This document shows, in pieces, positions 49,016-57,998 of a stretch of 64,000 bases of DNA (its first letter is position 1; each line of letters opens with the position of its first letter). Under the pieces are notes generated by a model. It did no database searches and was not told where the DNA came from. It saw nothing but the letters and a program-made list of their open reading frames with translations. Origin of the DNA: JAHEEL01 sp039715165 (lineage in GTDB: Bacteria > Actinomycetota > Acidimicrobiia > Spongiisociales > UBA5794); assembly GCA_039715165.1 (NCBI GenBank), contig JBDLHX010000001.1, positions 1 to 64,000 on the forward strand, read 5' to 3'. Made by a program: the position numbers and the translations under genes.

Positions 49016-49990
49016 GTGAAATCCGACGCCCTCACCGTGCTCATCGAGTCGAGCGATCTCGACGGCCTCGTCAAGTACATCGACGGCCTCGTCTCGGCGC
49101 GGAGTTGGGGCGGCATCGAAGATGCGAGGGATCGCTGCCGTGAGGCCGTTGAGCGCGGCAAGCAGGTGTGGGGCCCCGCCGAGTACGCGGAGTATCGGCT
49201 CGCGCTCGATGCGCCGGCCGATCGGGCGGCAGCTGTCGTCGGTGACGGAAAGGGACGTTACGGACCCGGACCGCTGTGGGAGGTAGCCGCGTCGGGACAC
49301 TCGTGGCCGGACCTGGAGCCATTCGTATCGACGCCGACGGTCCGTGCTCTCATTGCACATGAACGAGCGATCCGCGGCGATGTGGTTGATCCCACCTCCA
49401 TCGACGAGCACATCCTCGAGATCTCGCCCCAGCAGCAGCCGTGGGAGCCGCGTTACCCGGTCGCGGTGTACCGGGAGGACGGGGCAGATTTCCCGGAAGG
49501 TGAGCGCACACCACTTGTGTGGGCCGATCTCCCCGACCAAGCCGAGCGGCTCAACGACGACGGGCCGGGCGAGGCACTGCTCGCGCTCGTACGCCCGTGG
49601 TGGGATGAGTCGAGCGGGCACGCAGACGCCGTTTACGTGGAGGGCGGCGTGCACGAGGCTATCCGCGCCATCGGTCCGCACCGTGCCCGCGTCGCCGACG
49701 TGACACTGCAGGAGGCCCTCTCGGCAATGGTGTGGACGGGTGCAAGCGGGGGCGCCTACGGAAGCCGCCGAGGCACCCCGGTGGGCCGCAGCCTCGCATG
49801 GTGGGTCCTGGCTGAACTTCTCGGTCACGAGGAGTTGCCCGAGGATCCCGGGGTCCTCGTGGAGGCGATGGAGCTCAGGTGGGTTCTCTGGGATCCGGGG
49901 GACTCGGTTGGGGGCTGGGCGCTGCATCTGGCGGTCGAAGACCCCGTCGACGGCGTGGCATGGGCTGTCAGCGCGGTTGACATGGCCTGA
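49016..49990 (+). CDS. conserved-looking protein of unknown function
   Basis: The protein of about 324 residues has no motif I know. It is soluble and Trp-rich, with an N-terminal helical part (LVKYIDGLVSARSWGGIEDA, VWGPAEYAEYRLALDAPADR), a central part with EISPQQQPWEPRYPVAVYRE, and a Gly-rich segment MVWTGASGGAYGSRRGTPVG. Codon use matches the neighbours, so it is a real gene. The start may be GTG 49016, with a TATGGT -10-like hexamer (49003-49008) 7 nt before it, or ATG 49004. Confidence 0.75.
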   Translation: MKSDALTVLIESSDLDGLVKYIDGLVSARSWGGIEDARDRCREAVERGKQVWGPAEYAEYRLALDAPADRAAAVVGDGKGRYGPGPLWEVAASGHSWPDLEPFVSTPTVRALIAHERAIRGDVVDPTSIDEHILEISPQQQPWEPRYPVAVYREDGADFPEGERTPLVWADLPDQAERLNDDGPGEALLALVRPWWDESSGHADAVYVEGGVHEAIRAIGPHRARVADVTLQEALSAMVWTGASGGAYGSRRGTPVGRSLAWWVLAELLGHEELPEDPGVLVEAMELRWVLWDPGDSVGGWALHLAVEDPVDGVAWAVSAVDMA

Positions 49991-50035
49991 AGGGGCGAAG
50001 TCACCGCGGCCGTTCGCAGAACCTGAAATCTGGCC

Positions 50036-50041
50036 TACCGT
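50036..50041 (+). promoter_or_regulatory. candidate LCP-gene promoter -10, leaderless
   Basis: TACCGT ends 7 nt before the ATG at 50048, with no Shine-Dalgarno sequence between. The spacing equals that at yifB, ispG and dnaE2. Confidence 0.4.
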
Positions 50042-50047
50042 ATGGAT

Positions 50048-51739
50048 ATGACGGACGATCGCTTGCGGGGGGACGGTTCGGATCGGTCCCCGCTCGTCGC
50101 GGCGGCGCTTTCGGCGCTCTTCCCGGGGGCGGGCCAGTGGTACGCGGGTCGCAGACTTCGCGGCGCCGCCTTCGCTACCCCGGCGATCGTCCTCTTCCTC
50201 TACGCGATCGTGGGGCTTGTCACGGGAACCATTGGGTTCCGCTCGATCGCGACCTGGGCCGTGCAACCCGACGTGCTCCGAGCCTGGCTCTTCGTTGGAT
50301 TCGCTGTGACGATTTGGCGGATCGCCGCCGTCGCCGATGCGTACGCCGTCGTTCGCGGCAGGCGTCTCGCTGCCCGGTTCGTCCTACCGGTGCTTGGAAT
50401 CCTCTTCGTGCTCGTCGTCCTGCCCCAGGCGGTTGCGAGCGCCTACACGGTGCGGGCCATCTCGCTGCTCGAAGAAGTGTTCGTGATCGACGAGATCGAT
50501 GAAGCACCCGAACCCGCGCCGACGGTCGCCGTGACGTTCCCTCCACAGCATGAAGACTTCGTGCCCGATCCTCGAACGATGTGGGACGACCCAGTCGCTT
50601 GGGAATTTGAACGATCCACGCGCAACCTCCTGTTCAGGGAGGGCTTCGGGGACCCGGATGCGGTCGCCGAATGGGTCGACATCATCGCCCCGCCGACTCC
50701 GGACGCGCCGTTCCTACCGTTCGAAGAGCGCGTGGATGCGGATCGAATCACGATCCTCCTCGTCGGAGCGGATGAGGGGCCGGGTCGCGAGGGTCTCCGT
50801 ACCGATTCGATGATCGTCGCCACCATCGACGTCGAGACGGGGGACGCGGCGCTCTTCGGGCTGCCGAGGAATCTCAAGCGCATCCCCCTGCCGAGCCATC
50901 TCCGCAGAGCATTCATCTCTCTCGAGGAGCGAGTCTTCGAGAGGGAGCAGGAGATGATCTCGGTCGACGAGGACGAGGACGGCTATCCCGACCACTGGGT
51001 CGACGTGAATGGGGACCTGATCCCGGACCCGCCCCTGTTCGAGCCGTGCGGGTGCTTCCCCGAGATGCTCAACAAGGTCCACCAGTACACGGAGACCTGG
51101 GACCAGAGCTACCCCAACACGCCCGCCCCCGGGCTTGCAGCGCTGAGCGAGGTGATCTCCCACCTTCTCGATCTGCCGATCGACTACTACTTCATGGTCA
51201 ACATGGCCGGCTTCGTCGACGTGATCGACACGATCGGGGGCGTCGACGTGATGGTGAAAGAGCCGTTCCACGTAGCCGTCTCCGCGCCCTCGGACGATTC
51301 GCCGAAGGCACGCGTCGACGTGGAGCCGGGGATGAACCACCTCGACGGTCTCGAGGCGCTCGCATACTCGCGTTGGCGGATTGGGTCATCGGACTACTCG
51401 AGGATGCAGCGCCAACGCTGCCTCATCCGGGCTGCCGTGGACCAGGTCGACCCGTTCACGCTCGTCCGCTCGTTCCACACCCTCGCCGACGTTGTCGAGC
51501 GGTCAGTGGTGACGGATATTCCGCTGAGCCTCCTCCCGGACTTCGTCGATATCGTCGCTCGCATCGACCTCGACCGCATCACGACGGTTGGACTCGTCCC
51601 GCCCCGGTACAGCGCGGGACGCGCTCCGGGCGGCTACCCCATTCCGTACGTCGGCCGGATCCAGTCGAAGGTGGCCGAGGTTCTCGAAGGCGTGGCAGAG
51701 GAACAGGCCGGCAACGGTGAGAACGAATGCGGGATGTGA
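50048..51739 (+). CDS. LytR-CpsA-Psr (LCP) family transferase with extra domains
   Basis: LCP enzymes attach glycopolymers to the cell wall. This 563-residue member has an unusual N-terminal multi-helix region with a TM2-like motif (ALSALFPGAGQWYAGRRLRG, then three or four helices up to about residue 140). An external linker precedes the LCP domain: RITILLVGADEGPG, LRTDSMIVATID, LPRNLKRIPLP, FVDVIDTIGGVDVMVKEPFH and LEALAYSRWRIGSSDYSRMQ. Inside the domain is an acidic insertion (VDEDEDGYPDHWVDVNGDLI, about 308-335) like a calcium-binding dockerin or thrombospondin-3 loop. ATG 50048 is preferred to 50042 from promoter spacing. The partner polymer is unknown. Confidence 0.88.
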   Translation: MTDDRLRGDGSDRSPLVAAALSALFPGAGQWYAGRRLRGAAFATPAIVLFLYAIVGLVTGTIGFRSIATWAVQPDVLRAWLFVGFAVTIWRIAAVADAYAVVRGRRLAARFVLPVLGILFVLVVLPQAVASAYTVRAISLLEEVFVIDEIDEAPEPAPTVAVTFPPQHEDFVPDPRTMWDDPVAWEFERSTRNLLFREGFGDPDAVAEWVDIIAPPTPDAPFLPFEERVDADRITILLVGADEGPGREGLRTDSMIVATIDVETGDAALFGLPRNLKRIPLPSHLRRAFISLEERVFEREQEMISVDEDEDGYPDHWVDVNGDLIPDPPLFEPCGCFPEMLNKVHQYTETWDQSYPNTPAPGLAALSEVISHLLDLPIDYYFMVNMAGFVDVIDTIGGVDVMVKEPFHVAVSAPSDDSPKARVDVEPGMNHLDGLEALAYSRWRIGSSDYSRMQRQRCLIRAAVDQVDPFTLVRSFHTLADVVERSVVTDIPLSLLPDFVDIVARIDLDRITTVGLVPPRYSAGRAPGGYPIPYVGRIQSKVAEVLEGVAEEQAGNGENECGM

Positions 51740-51792
51740 CGCGATCGAGATGATTGCGTAAATCCGACGATTGCCCGGCGAACCATGCAGCG

Positions 51793-52170
51793 TCAGGCGA
51801 GGTTGGCCCGGGCGGCCTCAGGGTCGTCGACGGTGATGGCGAAGTGGAGGCCCTCTGCGTTGGAGTGGAGCAGATAGAGGGAGTCGATGTTCACTCCCGC
51901 GTCCGCGAGGCGCTGGGCGACGTCGGCGAGGGCGCCGGGCTCGTCCGGCAGGAACGTGTCGAGGACGGGGCGCTCCTCGAAGCTGAGGCCCGCCTCACGA
52001 AGCACCCTTCGGGCCACGTCTGCGTCATCCGGCATGAAACGAACGAGACCCTCGCCGTCTGCGCCGATCGCAGCGAGGGATTCGATGTGGACTCCGGCGG
52101 TCGAGAGGCGTCGAGCGAGAGTTGCGAGCTGGCCCGGTCGGTTCGCGAGGGTGACGGAGAACTCCTTCAT
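51793..52170 (-). CDS. tandem ACT-domain protein
   Basis: The 125-residue protein consists of two ACT domains (FSVTLANRPGQLATLARRLS with VHIESLAAIGADGEGLVRFM, and LPDEPGALADVAQRLADAGV with IDSLYLLHSNAEGLHFAI). Stand-alone double-ACT proteins bind amino acids or act as regulators. It resembles proteins found beside amino-acid genes, but no such gene is near. Its start overlaps the next minus-strand gene by 4 bp. Confidence 0.88.
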   Translation of the reverse strand: MKEFSVTLANRPGQLATLARRLSTAGVHIESLAAIGADGEGLVRFMPDDADVARRVLREAGLSFEERPVLDTFLPDEPGALADVAQRLADAGVNIDSLYLLHSNAEGLHFAITVDDPEAARANLA

Positions 52171-52379
52171 GGCCCCATCCTACGCCAATCGGGTTGGGCT
52201 TGACACGCGAGAACGGTGTCCGGTTCGCGAGGGCTGCGCACGATGCGCACGATCACGGGGAACAAGAGCGTCGCGACCATCGCGACGACCACGGCGATGA
52301 CGATCGCTGCGCGCACGAGGCGGCGGCGACGGATCTGCTCGAGCTCCTCTGGGGTGAGGTCGTCGTCCATGTCCCCCAT
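52167..52379 (-). CDS. small single-pass membrane protein
   Basis: The 70-residue protein has an acidic N-terminus (DDDLTPEELEQIRRRR) and one membrane helix (AAIVIAVVVAMVATLLFPVI). No family is recognised. It is coupled by 4 bp to the ACT gene. It is divergent from dnaE2, and the LexA box at 52409-52424 lies in the 58-bp gap, so SOS control of this strand is possible. The start could be nine bases later (MDDDLT). Confidence 0.65.
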   Translation of the reverse strand: MGDMDDDLTPEELEQIRRRRLVRAAIVIAVVVAMVATLLFPVIVRIVRSPREPDTVLACQAQPDWRRMGP

Positions 52380-52408
52380 TCTGGTGCGGTCGGGGAGCCA
52401 GAGGAACG

Positions 52409-52431
52409 TCGAACATGTGTTCGATTAGTGT
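52409..52431 (+). promoter_or_regulatory. LexA (SOS) box and -10 for dnaE2, leaderless
   Basis: TCGAACATGTGTTCGA (52409-52424) matches the TCGAAC-N4-GTTCGA LexA consensus. TAGTGT (52426-52431) is a -10-like hexamer ending 7 nt before the GTG start, so the mRNA is probably leaderless. The layout copies that at imuA (box, then -10 after 1 nt). Confidence 0.92.
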
Positions 52432-52437
52432 GGTGTC

Positions 52438-55400
52438 GTGGCACGGTACGCGGAGCTCCACGCTCACACGAACTACAGCTTCCTCAACGGAGCGTCGTCT
52501 CCGTACGATCTCGTCTCCCGTGCCTCGGAGCTCGGCTACACGGCGCTTGCCGTCACCGACCACGACGGCTTCCGGGGTGCGGTGAAGGTCCATGTCGCGG
52601 CCGGGGAGGTCGGACTCCCGATCGTGTACGGCACGGAGATCGGGATGCCGAGGGACGGGGTTTCCTCCCCCTCAGGGGGAGGTGGCATTGGCGAAGCCGC
52701 TGACGGAGGGGGTCGAGCAGTTCCGCTCGAAGCCAGTGAGGTCCAAGCCGACACAGGGGAGCACCGGTCCTCCGGTCGTCAGGAGCAGCGTCTGACCCCC
52801 TCCGCCTCGCTGCGCTCGACACCTCCCCCTGAGGGGGAGGAGAAGCGCCCGCGCAGAGGTCGCGTCAAGCGGATGCATGGCACGAAGCCCGTCGATCTTC
52901 CTCCCACCGACCATCTCGTGCTCCTCGCCCCCGACCCGACCGGGTACGGAGCGATCAGCAGGTTCGTGACGCGAGGCCAGTATCGGGGGGAGAAGGACCG
53001 TCCGGTCTACGGCTACGACGACCTTGCCGTCGCGTCTCGGGACGGGCGCCTCGTCGCTCTCACCGGATGTCGGAACGGTGCCGTCCCTCGGGCCGCGCAG
53101 GCCGGAGACTTCGCGGGAGCGATGGCGGCCGCTGCACGGCTCGAGGAGATCTTCCCGGGACGCCTCTTCATCGAGCTCACCCACCACGGCATGCCGGACG
53201 ACGACGCCCGCAACGACCTCCTTGCCGAAGTGTCCCGTCGTCTCCGGATCCCATACGTCGCGACGAACAACGTCCATTACGCTCGACGAAATGACGCCGA
53301 CCTCGCCGAGGTCCTTGCAGCGATCGCCGGACGGCGGGACCTCGACACCGCCGACGGCTTCCGCCCAGCGACCGACCTCCGCCATCTCCGCGCGCCCGAG
53401 GAGATGGCGGCTCGCTTCTCCCGATACCCGGGGGCCGTCGAGCGGGCGGCGGACCTCGGTGAGGACCTCGCGTTCGACCTCGATCTCCTCGCTCCAGAGC
53501 TCCCCGACTTCTCGATGCCGGGAGCGTTCACAAGCGAGGACGAGTACCTGAGGCACCTCGTCGAAGACGGCGCCCGTGACGTGTACCCGGGGTCCGACGG
53601 AGGAATCGACTCCCCAGCGCGCCGCAGGATCGATCACGAGCTCGCGGTGATCTCGGAACTCGGCTTCTCCGGGTTCTTCCTCGTCGCGTGGGACATCGTC
53701 ACGTTCGCCCGGTCACAGGACATCTACTGCCAGATACGCGGGTCCGGTGCCGACTCTGCGGTGTGCCGGTGCCTCGGGTTGACGCGCGTCGACCCGATCC
53801 GGCTCAACCTCCCCTTCGAGCGGTTCTTGTCGGAGGAGCGCGGTCGGCCTCCCGACATCGACGTCGATTTCGAAGCCGAGCGTCGCGAAGAGGTCATCCA
53901 GTACTGCTACCGGCGCTACGGAAGGGAGCGGGCGGCGATGGTCGCGAACGTCATCACTTACCGGGCGCGTTCGGTGCTCCAGGACGTCGGGAAGGCGTTC
54001 GGGCTCACCCAGGCGCAGGTGAACGGCCTCACCCGGTACCTCGACACTCGGGACCCTTCGGTGATCGGAGACGCGGTCGATCTCCCCGACGGGCTCACGA
54101 GCGACCTCATCGTCGACGTGTGTCACCGCCTCGACGGCTTTCCGCGCCATCTCGGGATTCACTCGGGAGGGATGGTCGTTGCCCGCCGGCCACTGTGGGA
54201 ATCGGTCCCGATGGAGTGGGGGAGGATGGAAGACCGCTCGGTCCTCCAGTGGGACAAGGACGACTGCGCGACGATGGGGATCGTCAAGTTCGACCTGCTC
54301 GCCCTCGGCGCGCTCAACGCCATGCACCTCAGCGTGGACCTCATCGCGGACACACACGGCGTCGACGTCGACCTCGCCACGATCCCTCAGGAGCCGATCG
54401 TCTACGACATGCTCACGAGGGCGGACACGGTCGGCATCTTCCAGGTCGAGTCGAGAGCGCAGATGGCGACGCTGCCGAAGATGAAGCCCCGAAGCTTCTA
54501 CGACTTGGCGATCGAAGTCGCACTCATCCGTCCCGGCCCGATCCAAGGGCAGTCGGTCCATCCGTTTCTCCGCAGGCGCAACGGTGACGAGGCGGTCCGA
54601 TACCCGCACCCATCCGCCGAGCCGATCCTCGCCAAGACGCTCGGTGTCCCCATCTTCCAAGAGCAGCTCATGGAGCTCGCGAGAGTCTGCGCCGGCTTCA
54701 CTCCCGGCCAGTCGGATCGTCTCCGCCAGGCGATGACGCACAAACGCGCCCCGGAGGCGATGGCACGCCTGCGCGACGAGGTGTTCGACGGCATGGCTGC
54801 CAACGGCATCACCGGAGCGTCCGCAGACGAGATCTGGGAGAAGCTCCAGGGATTCGCGTCGTTCGGATTCCCCGAGAGCCACTCGGTCTCACACGCGTAC
54901 ATCGTCTACGCGACCGCCTGGTTGAAGTACCACTGGCCGACGGAGTTCTTCGCCGGGCTGCTCAACGCCCAGCCGATGGGTTTCTACACGCCGAACTCGC
55001 TCGTCCAGGACGCGCAGCATCACGGGGTCGTCGTGTTGGCCCCCGACGTGAACGCTTCTCGGTTCGACTGCACGATCGAGCCGTTCGATGCCGATCCGGG
55101 CGACACTGTGACGTACCTCGACGGAGCGTGGCGCAGGGGGAGAGGCCCGATCGACGACCCGCTCCGTCCCGCCGTCGCGTTGCGACTGGGCCTGCGATAC
55201 GTGCGGAACCTGGGCGAAGCCGAGATCGTGCGAATCGAGGCAGCGCGAATGGTCGGCGGTCGATTCCCGACACCCGAGGATCTCGGGCAGCGAACTGGTC
55301 TCCCCCTCGACGCGTACGAAGGCCTTGCGGCTTCGGGGGCATTCGCGTCGATCGGGCTCGACAGGCGCGAAGGGATGTGGACCGCCGGGGCGCTCGCCGA

Positions 55401-55869
55401 ACTCGGGCCGGAGCGCCTCACGCTTGCGCCGGGGAACGGCCTCCCGGCGCTGCCCGCCATGACCGAAGTCGAGGGAGTGCAAGCCGACCTGTGGTCGACC
55501 GGCATCTCGACGACTCACCCCGTCTCACTTGTTCGAGATGTGCTCACCGGGCGGGGCTGTGCCTCGATCGAGTCGGTCCTCGAGGGTCGCCGCCACGGCA
55601 CCCGAGCGAGGGTCGGAGGAATTGTCACGCACCGCCAGCGACCGTCGACGGCTCGCGGCGTCAGATTCCTCAACCTCGAGGACGAGACGGGCATCCTCAA
55701 CGTGGTCATCCTGCCGCAGGTGTGGGATGCCCATTACGAGATTGCAAGGAAGGCGATCGGTGTCATCATCGATGGCGTCGTGGAACACGTCGATGGGGTC
55801 ACGAATTTCGTCGCTCACCGGTTCGCCCGATGGTCTGTCGACGGAATCAAGTCCCGTGACTTCCAATGA
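52438..55869 (+). CDS. dnaE2: error-prone DNA polymerase DnaE2
   Basis: DnaE2 (ImuC) is the catalytic polymerase of the ImuA'-ImuB-DnaE2 mutasome. The 1143-residue protein has a PHP domain (YAELHAHTNYSFLNGASSPY, TDHDGF), the C-family palm (RPPDIDVDFEAERREEVIQY, KFDLLALGALNAMHLSVDLI), the fingers with GFPESHSVSHAYIVYATAW, helix-hairpin-helix motifs and an OB fold near the end (ARVGGIVTHRQRPS). It lacks the tau-binding C-terminus of replicative DnaE. Residues 76-134 are encoded by a palindromic repeat that interrupts the PHP domain without breaking the frame. GTG start at 52438. Confidence 0.95.
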   Translation: MARYAELHAHTNYSFLNGASSPYDLVSRASELGYTALAVTDHDGFRGAVKVHVAAGEVGLPIVYGTEIGMPRDGVSSPSGGGGIGEAADGGGRAVPLEASEVQADTGEHRSSGRQEQRLTPSASLRSTPPPEGEEKRPRRGRVKRMHGTKPVDLPPTDHLVLLAPDPTGYGAISRFVTRGQYRGEKDRPVYGYDDLAVASRDGRLVALTGCRNGAVPRAAQAGDFAGAMAAAARLEEIFPGRLFIELTHHGMPDDDARNDLLAEVSRRLRIPYVATNNVHYARRNDADLAEVLAAIAGRRDLDTADGFRPATDLRHLRAPEEMAARFSRYPGAVERAADLGEDLAFDLDLLAPELPDFSMPGAFTSEDEYLRHLVEDGARDVYPGSDGGIDSPARRRIDHELAVISELGFSGFFLVAWDIVTFARSQDIYCQIRGSGADSAVCRCLGLTRVDPIRLNLPFERFLSEERGRPPDIDVDFEAERREEVIQYCYRRYGRERAAMVANVITYRARSVLQDVGKAFGLTQAQVNGLTRYLDTRDPSVIGDAVDLPDGLTSDLIVDVCHRLDGFPRHLGIHSGGMVVARRPLWESVPMEWGRMEDRSVLQWDKDDCATMGIVKFDLLALGALNAMHLSVDLIADTHGVDVDLATIPQEPIVYDMLTRADTVGIFQVESRAQMATLPKMKPRSFYDLAIEVALIRPGPIQGQSVHPFLRRRNGDEAVRYPHPSAEPILAKTLGVPIFQEQLMELARVCAGFTPGQSDRLRQAMTHKRAPEAMARLRDEVFDGMAANGITGASADEIWEKLQGFASFGFPESHSVSHAYIVYATAWLKYHWPTEFFAGLLNAQPMGFYTPNSLVQDAQHHGVVVLAPDVNASRFDCTIEPFDADPGDTVTYLDGAWRRGRGPIDDPLRPAVALRLGLRYVRNLGEAEIVRIEAARMVGGRFPTPEDLGQRTGLPLDAYEGLAASGAFASIGLDRREGMWTAGALAELGPERLTLAPGNGLPALPAMTEVEGVQADLWSTGISTTHPVSLVRDVLTGRGCASIESVLEGRRHGTRARVGGIVTHRQRPSTARGVRFLNLEDETGILNVVILPQVWDAHYEIARKAIGVIIDGVVEHVDGVTNFVAHRFARWSVDGIKSRDFQ
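52664..52840. repeat. REP/BIME-like palindromic element inserted in frame in dnaE2
   Basis: Two related units face each other. The left unit runs 52664-52714, with hairpin CCTCCCCCTCAGGGGGAGG (8-bp stem) and end GGAGGGGGTC. The right unit runs 52794-52840, starting GACCCCCTCC and ending CCTCCCCCTGAGGGGGAGG. The outer 19 bp and inner 10 bp are exact reverse complements. The spacer is 79 bp. The whole 177 bp equals 59 codons with no stop, and gives a low-complexity insert between the PHP segments IVYGTEIGM and TDHLVLLAPDP. Confidence 0.85.
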
Positions 55870-55932
55870 TTTCGACTTCAAAATCGGGGGTAGCCTGCCG
55901 ATGGACATTGAGGACTCTGACACGGAGGAGCG

Positions 55933-56388
55933 ATGACCAAGACGTTCTCCGGGGACGTGCTGCTTCCCGGCGACGACGGTGGAGGGCTCGCGGCCACGCT
56001 GGCTCTCGACCCGATGACCGTGACCCTGACTGCCGGCGACAATCAGCTCGGCACGTGGGATCGCAGCGACTACCTCATCGCACCTGAGCAGAACGGGACG
56101 TACAGCCTCACCCTCGGCGGGGAGTCGCTGCTCTTCCGCCCGGACTCACCGGCCGAATTCGCGAGCACGTCGGCGATACCTCTGGCCGCCTCCGGGAGTC
56201 GGTCAAAGCAATCCACGTCATCCATCGTGGAAGACGACGACGCCTTCGTTGCAGCCGCTGTCGCCGGCGTTCGCCCAATGAAGAGTTTGAACGACAACGG
56301 GGGCATGTCGAAGACGTTCGTCGCCTTGATGGTCTTGGCCACGATCGTTCTGTCGGTGGGGGTCGTCCTCGCCGCGTCGATGGCGTAG
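55933..56388 (+). CDS. C-terminally membrane-anchored protein, unknown
   Basis: The 151-residue protein has an N-terminal beta-rich domain that may be PH-like (VTLTAGDNQLGTWDRSDYLI, APEQNGTYSLTLGGESLLFR), a Ser-rich and acidic linker, and a C-terminal membrane helix (TFVALMVLATIVLSVGVVLA). Without a signal peptide this is a tail-anchored layout with the domain in the cytosol. ATG 55933 follows GGAGGAG; a TAGCCT -10-like hexamer is at 55890. Confidence 0.72.
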   Translation: MTKTFSGDVLLPGDDGGGLAATLALDPMTVTLTAGDNQLGTWDRSDYLIAPEQNGTYSLTLGGESLLFRPDSPAEFASTSAIPLAASGSRSKQSTSSIVEDDDAFVAAAVAGVRPMKSLNDNGGMSKTFVALMVLATIVLSVGVVLAASMA

Positions 56389-56441
56389 CCGCCTTCGGCG
56401 GCGTATCAGGTATCAAGCATTCAGTACTCAATACTGGATAC
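56388..56441. repeat. GC hairpin plus composite repeat G (GTATCA words)
   Basis: The hairpin GCCGCC-TTC-GGCGGC (56388-56402) overlaps the stop of the plus-strand gene by one base. It is followed by GTATCAGGTATCAAGCATTC and AGTACTCAATACTGGATAC (56403-56441), whose ends are complementary words. It lies between convergent genes. The last few codons of the threonine aldolase gene (SSIEY and stop) are formed by it. The order hairpin then word repeat matches repeat C. Confidence 0.6.
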
Positions 56442-57473
56442 TCCGGTTTCGGCCACCGACCGCAGGATTGTGATTGCACGTTCTGTGTCCGCGTTCGAAA
56501 CGTCCAGGTGGAACACGGCTCGGATCCGTCCCGGACCGAGGGCGAGCGTGTCGACCCCAGCTTCTCGGAGTCGAGCAGCGAATCCGTTGGCATCAGCAAC
56601 GCCGAAGTAGACGATGTTCGTCTGCACGGCGGCAAGGTCAACCGAGAGCCCCTCGACGTCATTGGCTGCTTCAGCAAATCGTCGCGTGTTGGCGTGGTCG
56701 TCGACGAGGCGCTCACGATGGTGGTCGAGGGCGTACAGGGCGCCGGCGGCGATGATCCCGGCCTGGCGGAAGCCGCCGCCATACATCTTCTTGAATCGCC
56801 TGGCTCGACCGATGAGATCGCGGGGTCCGGCGAGCGCCGACCCAATCGGGGCGCCGAGCCCTTTCGAGAAACAGACGTTCACGGTGTCGGCCGTCGCCGC
56901 GTAGTCGGAGAGCGCCACGCCGGTCGCGGCCGACGCGTTCCACAAGCGGGCGCCGTCGAGGTGAACCCCAAGACCGCGATCACGGGCCGCGGACGCCACC
57001 GCTTGCATGGTCTCGACGGGCCAGATCGTCCCACCCGCCTCGTTGTGCGTGTTCTCCATCGTGACGAGCGTCGTGGGATCGTGCAGCCCGGGCGGGAGAT
57101 CGGTAGGAGGATCCGGCACGGCGGCGATGAACTGCTCGGGAGTGAAGACTCCGCGTCTGCCCGTGATCGGCACGATGGTGACTCCGGCGAGCGCCGCCGG
57201 GGCGCCGCTCTCGTGCACGTTGATGTGGGCATCCGTCTCCATCACGATCCGATCGCCGGGCCGCGTATGAGCGGCGAGGCCGATCTGATTCGCCATCGTG
57301 CCGGATGGCACGTAGACGGCGTCGTCCGTACCGAGCATCTCTGCGACGCGTTCCTCGAGACGGATGACGGTGGGGTCGTCGCCGAGCACGTCGTCACCGA
57401 CCTCGGCGGATGCCATTGCCGCTCTCATCGCCTCAGTCGGCCGGGTGACCGTGTCCGAGCGGAGGTCGATCAC
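56421..57473 (-). CDS. low-specificity L-threonine aldolase
   Basis: This PLP enzyme of about 350 residues cleaves L-threonine to glycine and acetaldehyde. The family signatures are intact: IDLRSDTVTRPTEAMRAAMA, VGDDVLGDDPTV, PSGTMANQIGL, ENTHNEAGG, the HLDGARLWNA pocket and the PLP lysine in NVCFSKGLGAPIGSAL. GTG 57473 overlaps the upstream gene by 4 bp and is supported by alignment. The C-terminal residues run into repeat G. Confidence 0.92.
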   Translation of the reverse strand: MIDLRSDTVTRPTEAMRAAMASAEVGDDVLGDDPTVIRLEERVAEMLGTDDAVYVPSGTMANQIGLAAHTRPGDRIVMETDAHINVHESGAPAALAGVTIVPITGRRGVFTPEQFIAAVPDPPTDLPPGLHDPTTLVTMENTHNEAGGTIWPVETMQAVASAARDRGLGVHLDGARLWNASAATGVALSDYAATADTVNVCFSKGLGAPIGSALAGPRDLIGRARRFKKMYGGGFRQAGIIAAGALYALDHHRERLVDDHANTRRFAEAANDVEGLSVDLAAVQTNIVYFGVADANGFAARLREAGVDTLALGPGRIRAVFHLDVSNADTERAITILRSVAETGVSSIEY

Positions 57474-57979
57474 GAGAAGTCCCAATCGCCGTCGTCGAAG
57501 AGACGCGGATGAAGGGAGTAGGCGAGGGTTCCGCCACTGTTCACCGCCTCCGTCCAGTTCTCCCCGTCCAGGTCGAACGCGAGGATGGTTCCGGTCTTCA
57601 CCGTGATGCGGCCGCCGGTGATCCACTCGGCGACGAGCGACCACGTGGGCTCGTGACCGACGAGCATGAGTCGTTCCGCGTCCCTGCCGCACCGAGCCGC
57701 GATTCCCAGCGCAGCCGCGGGGCCTGCCCCGTAGAGATCGTCGGCCACTTCGAGCGGACTGCTCCATCCACCGGAGATGCGGGCGAGCGACGCCGTGGAC
57801 TCGGCCCTCGTGGCAGGCGACGTCACGACCCTGTCCGGGATCTCGCCCATCCTGCGGAGAACGAGCCCCATGGTCGTGGCTGCCCGCTCACCACGGGCAT
57901 TGAGCGGGCGGTCCCGGTCGCCGCGGTTCGAGGCGTTCCAGTCGGACTTGCCATGGCGAAAGAGCATGAGGCGCAGCAT
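57470..57979 (-). CDS. SixA-like histidine phosphatase
   Basis: The 169-residue protein has the RHG motif LFRHGKSDWNASNRGDRDRP and a second catalytic His in LMLVGHEPTWSLVAEWIT, typical of SixA phosphohistidine phosphatases. The short length and the RHGKSDW start fit SixA rather than phosphoglycerate mutase. The substrate is unknown. It is in an operon with the YhhN gene upstream (19-bp gap) and threonine aldolase downstream. Confidence 0.88.
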   Translation of the reverse strand: MLRLMLFRHGKSDWNASNRGDRDRPLNARGERAATTMGLVLRRMGEIPDRVVTSPATRAESTASLARISGGWSSPLEVADDLYGAGPAAALGIAARCGRDAERLMLVGHEPTWSLVAEWITGGRITVKTGTILAFDLDGENWTEAVNSGGTLAYSLHPRLFDDGDWDFS

Positions 57980-57998
57980 GAGACGAGACTACTTGGCG

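Noticed and set aside
52664..52840. Possible intein or intron in dnaE2
   Set aside because: Only 59 codons, no splicing motifs, and the sequence is an inverted palindromic pair.
53713..54882. Minus-strand frame of 389 codons opposite dnaE2
   Set aside because: Antisense to the polymerase palm domain.
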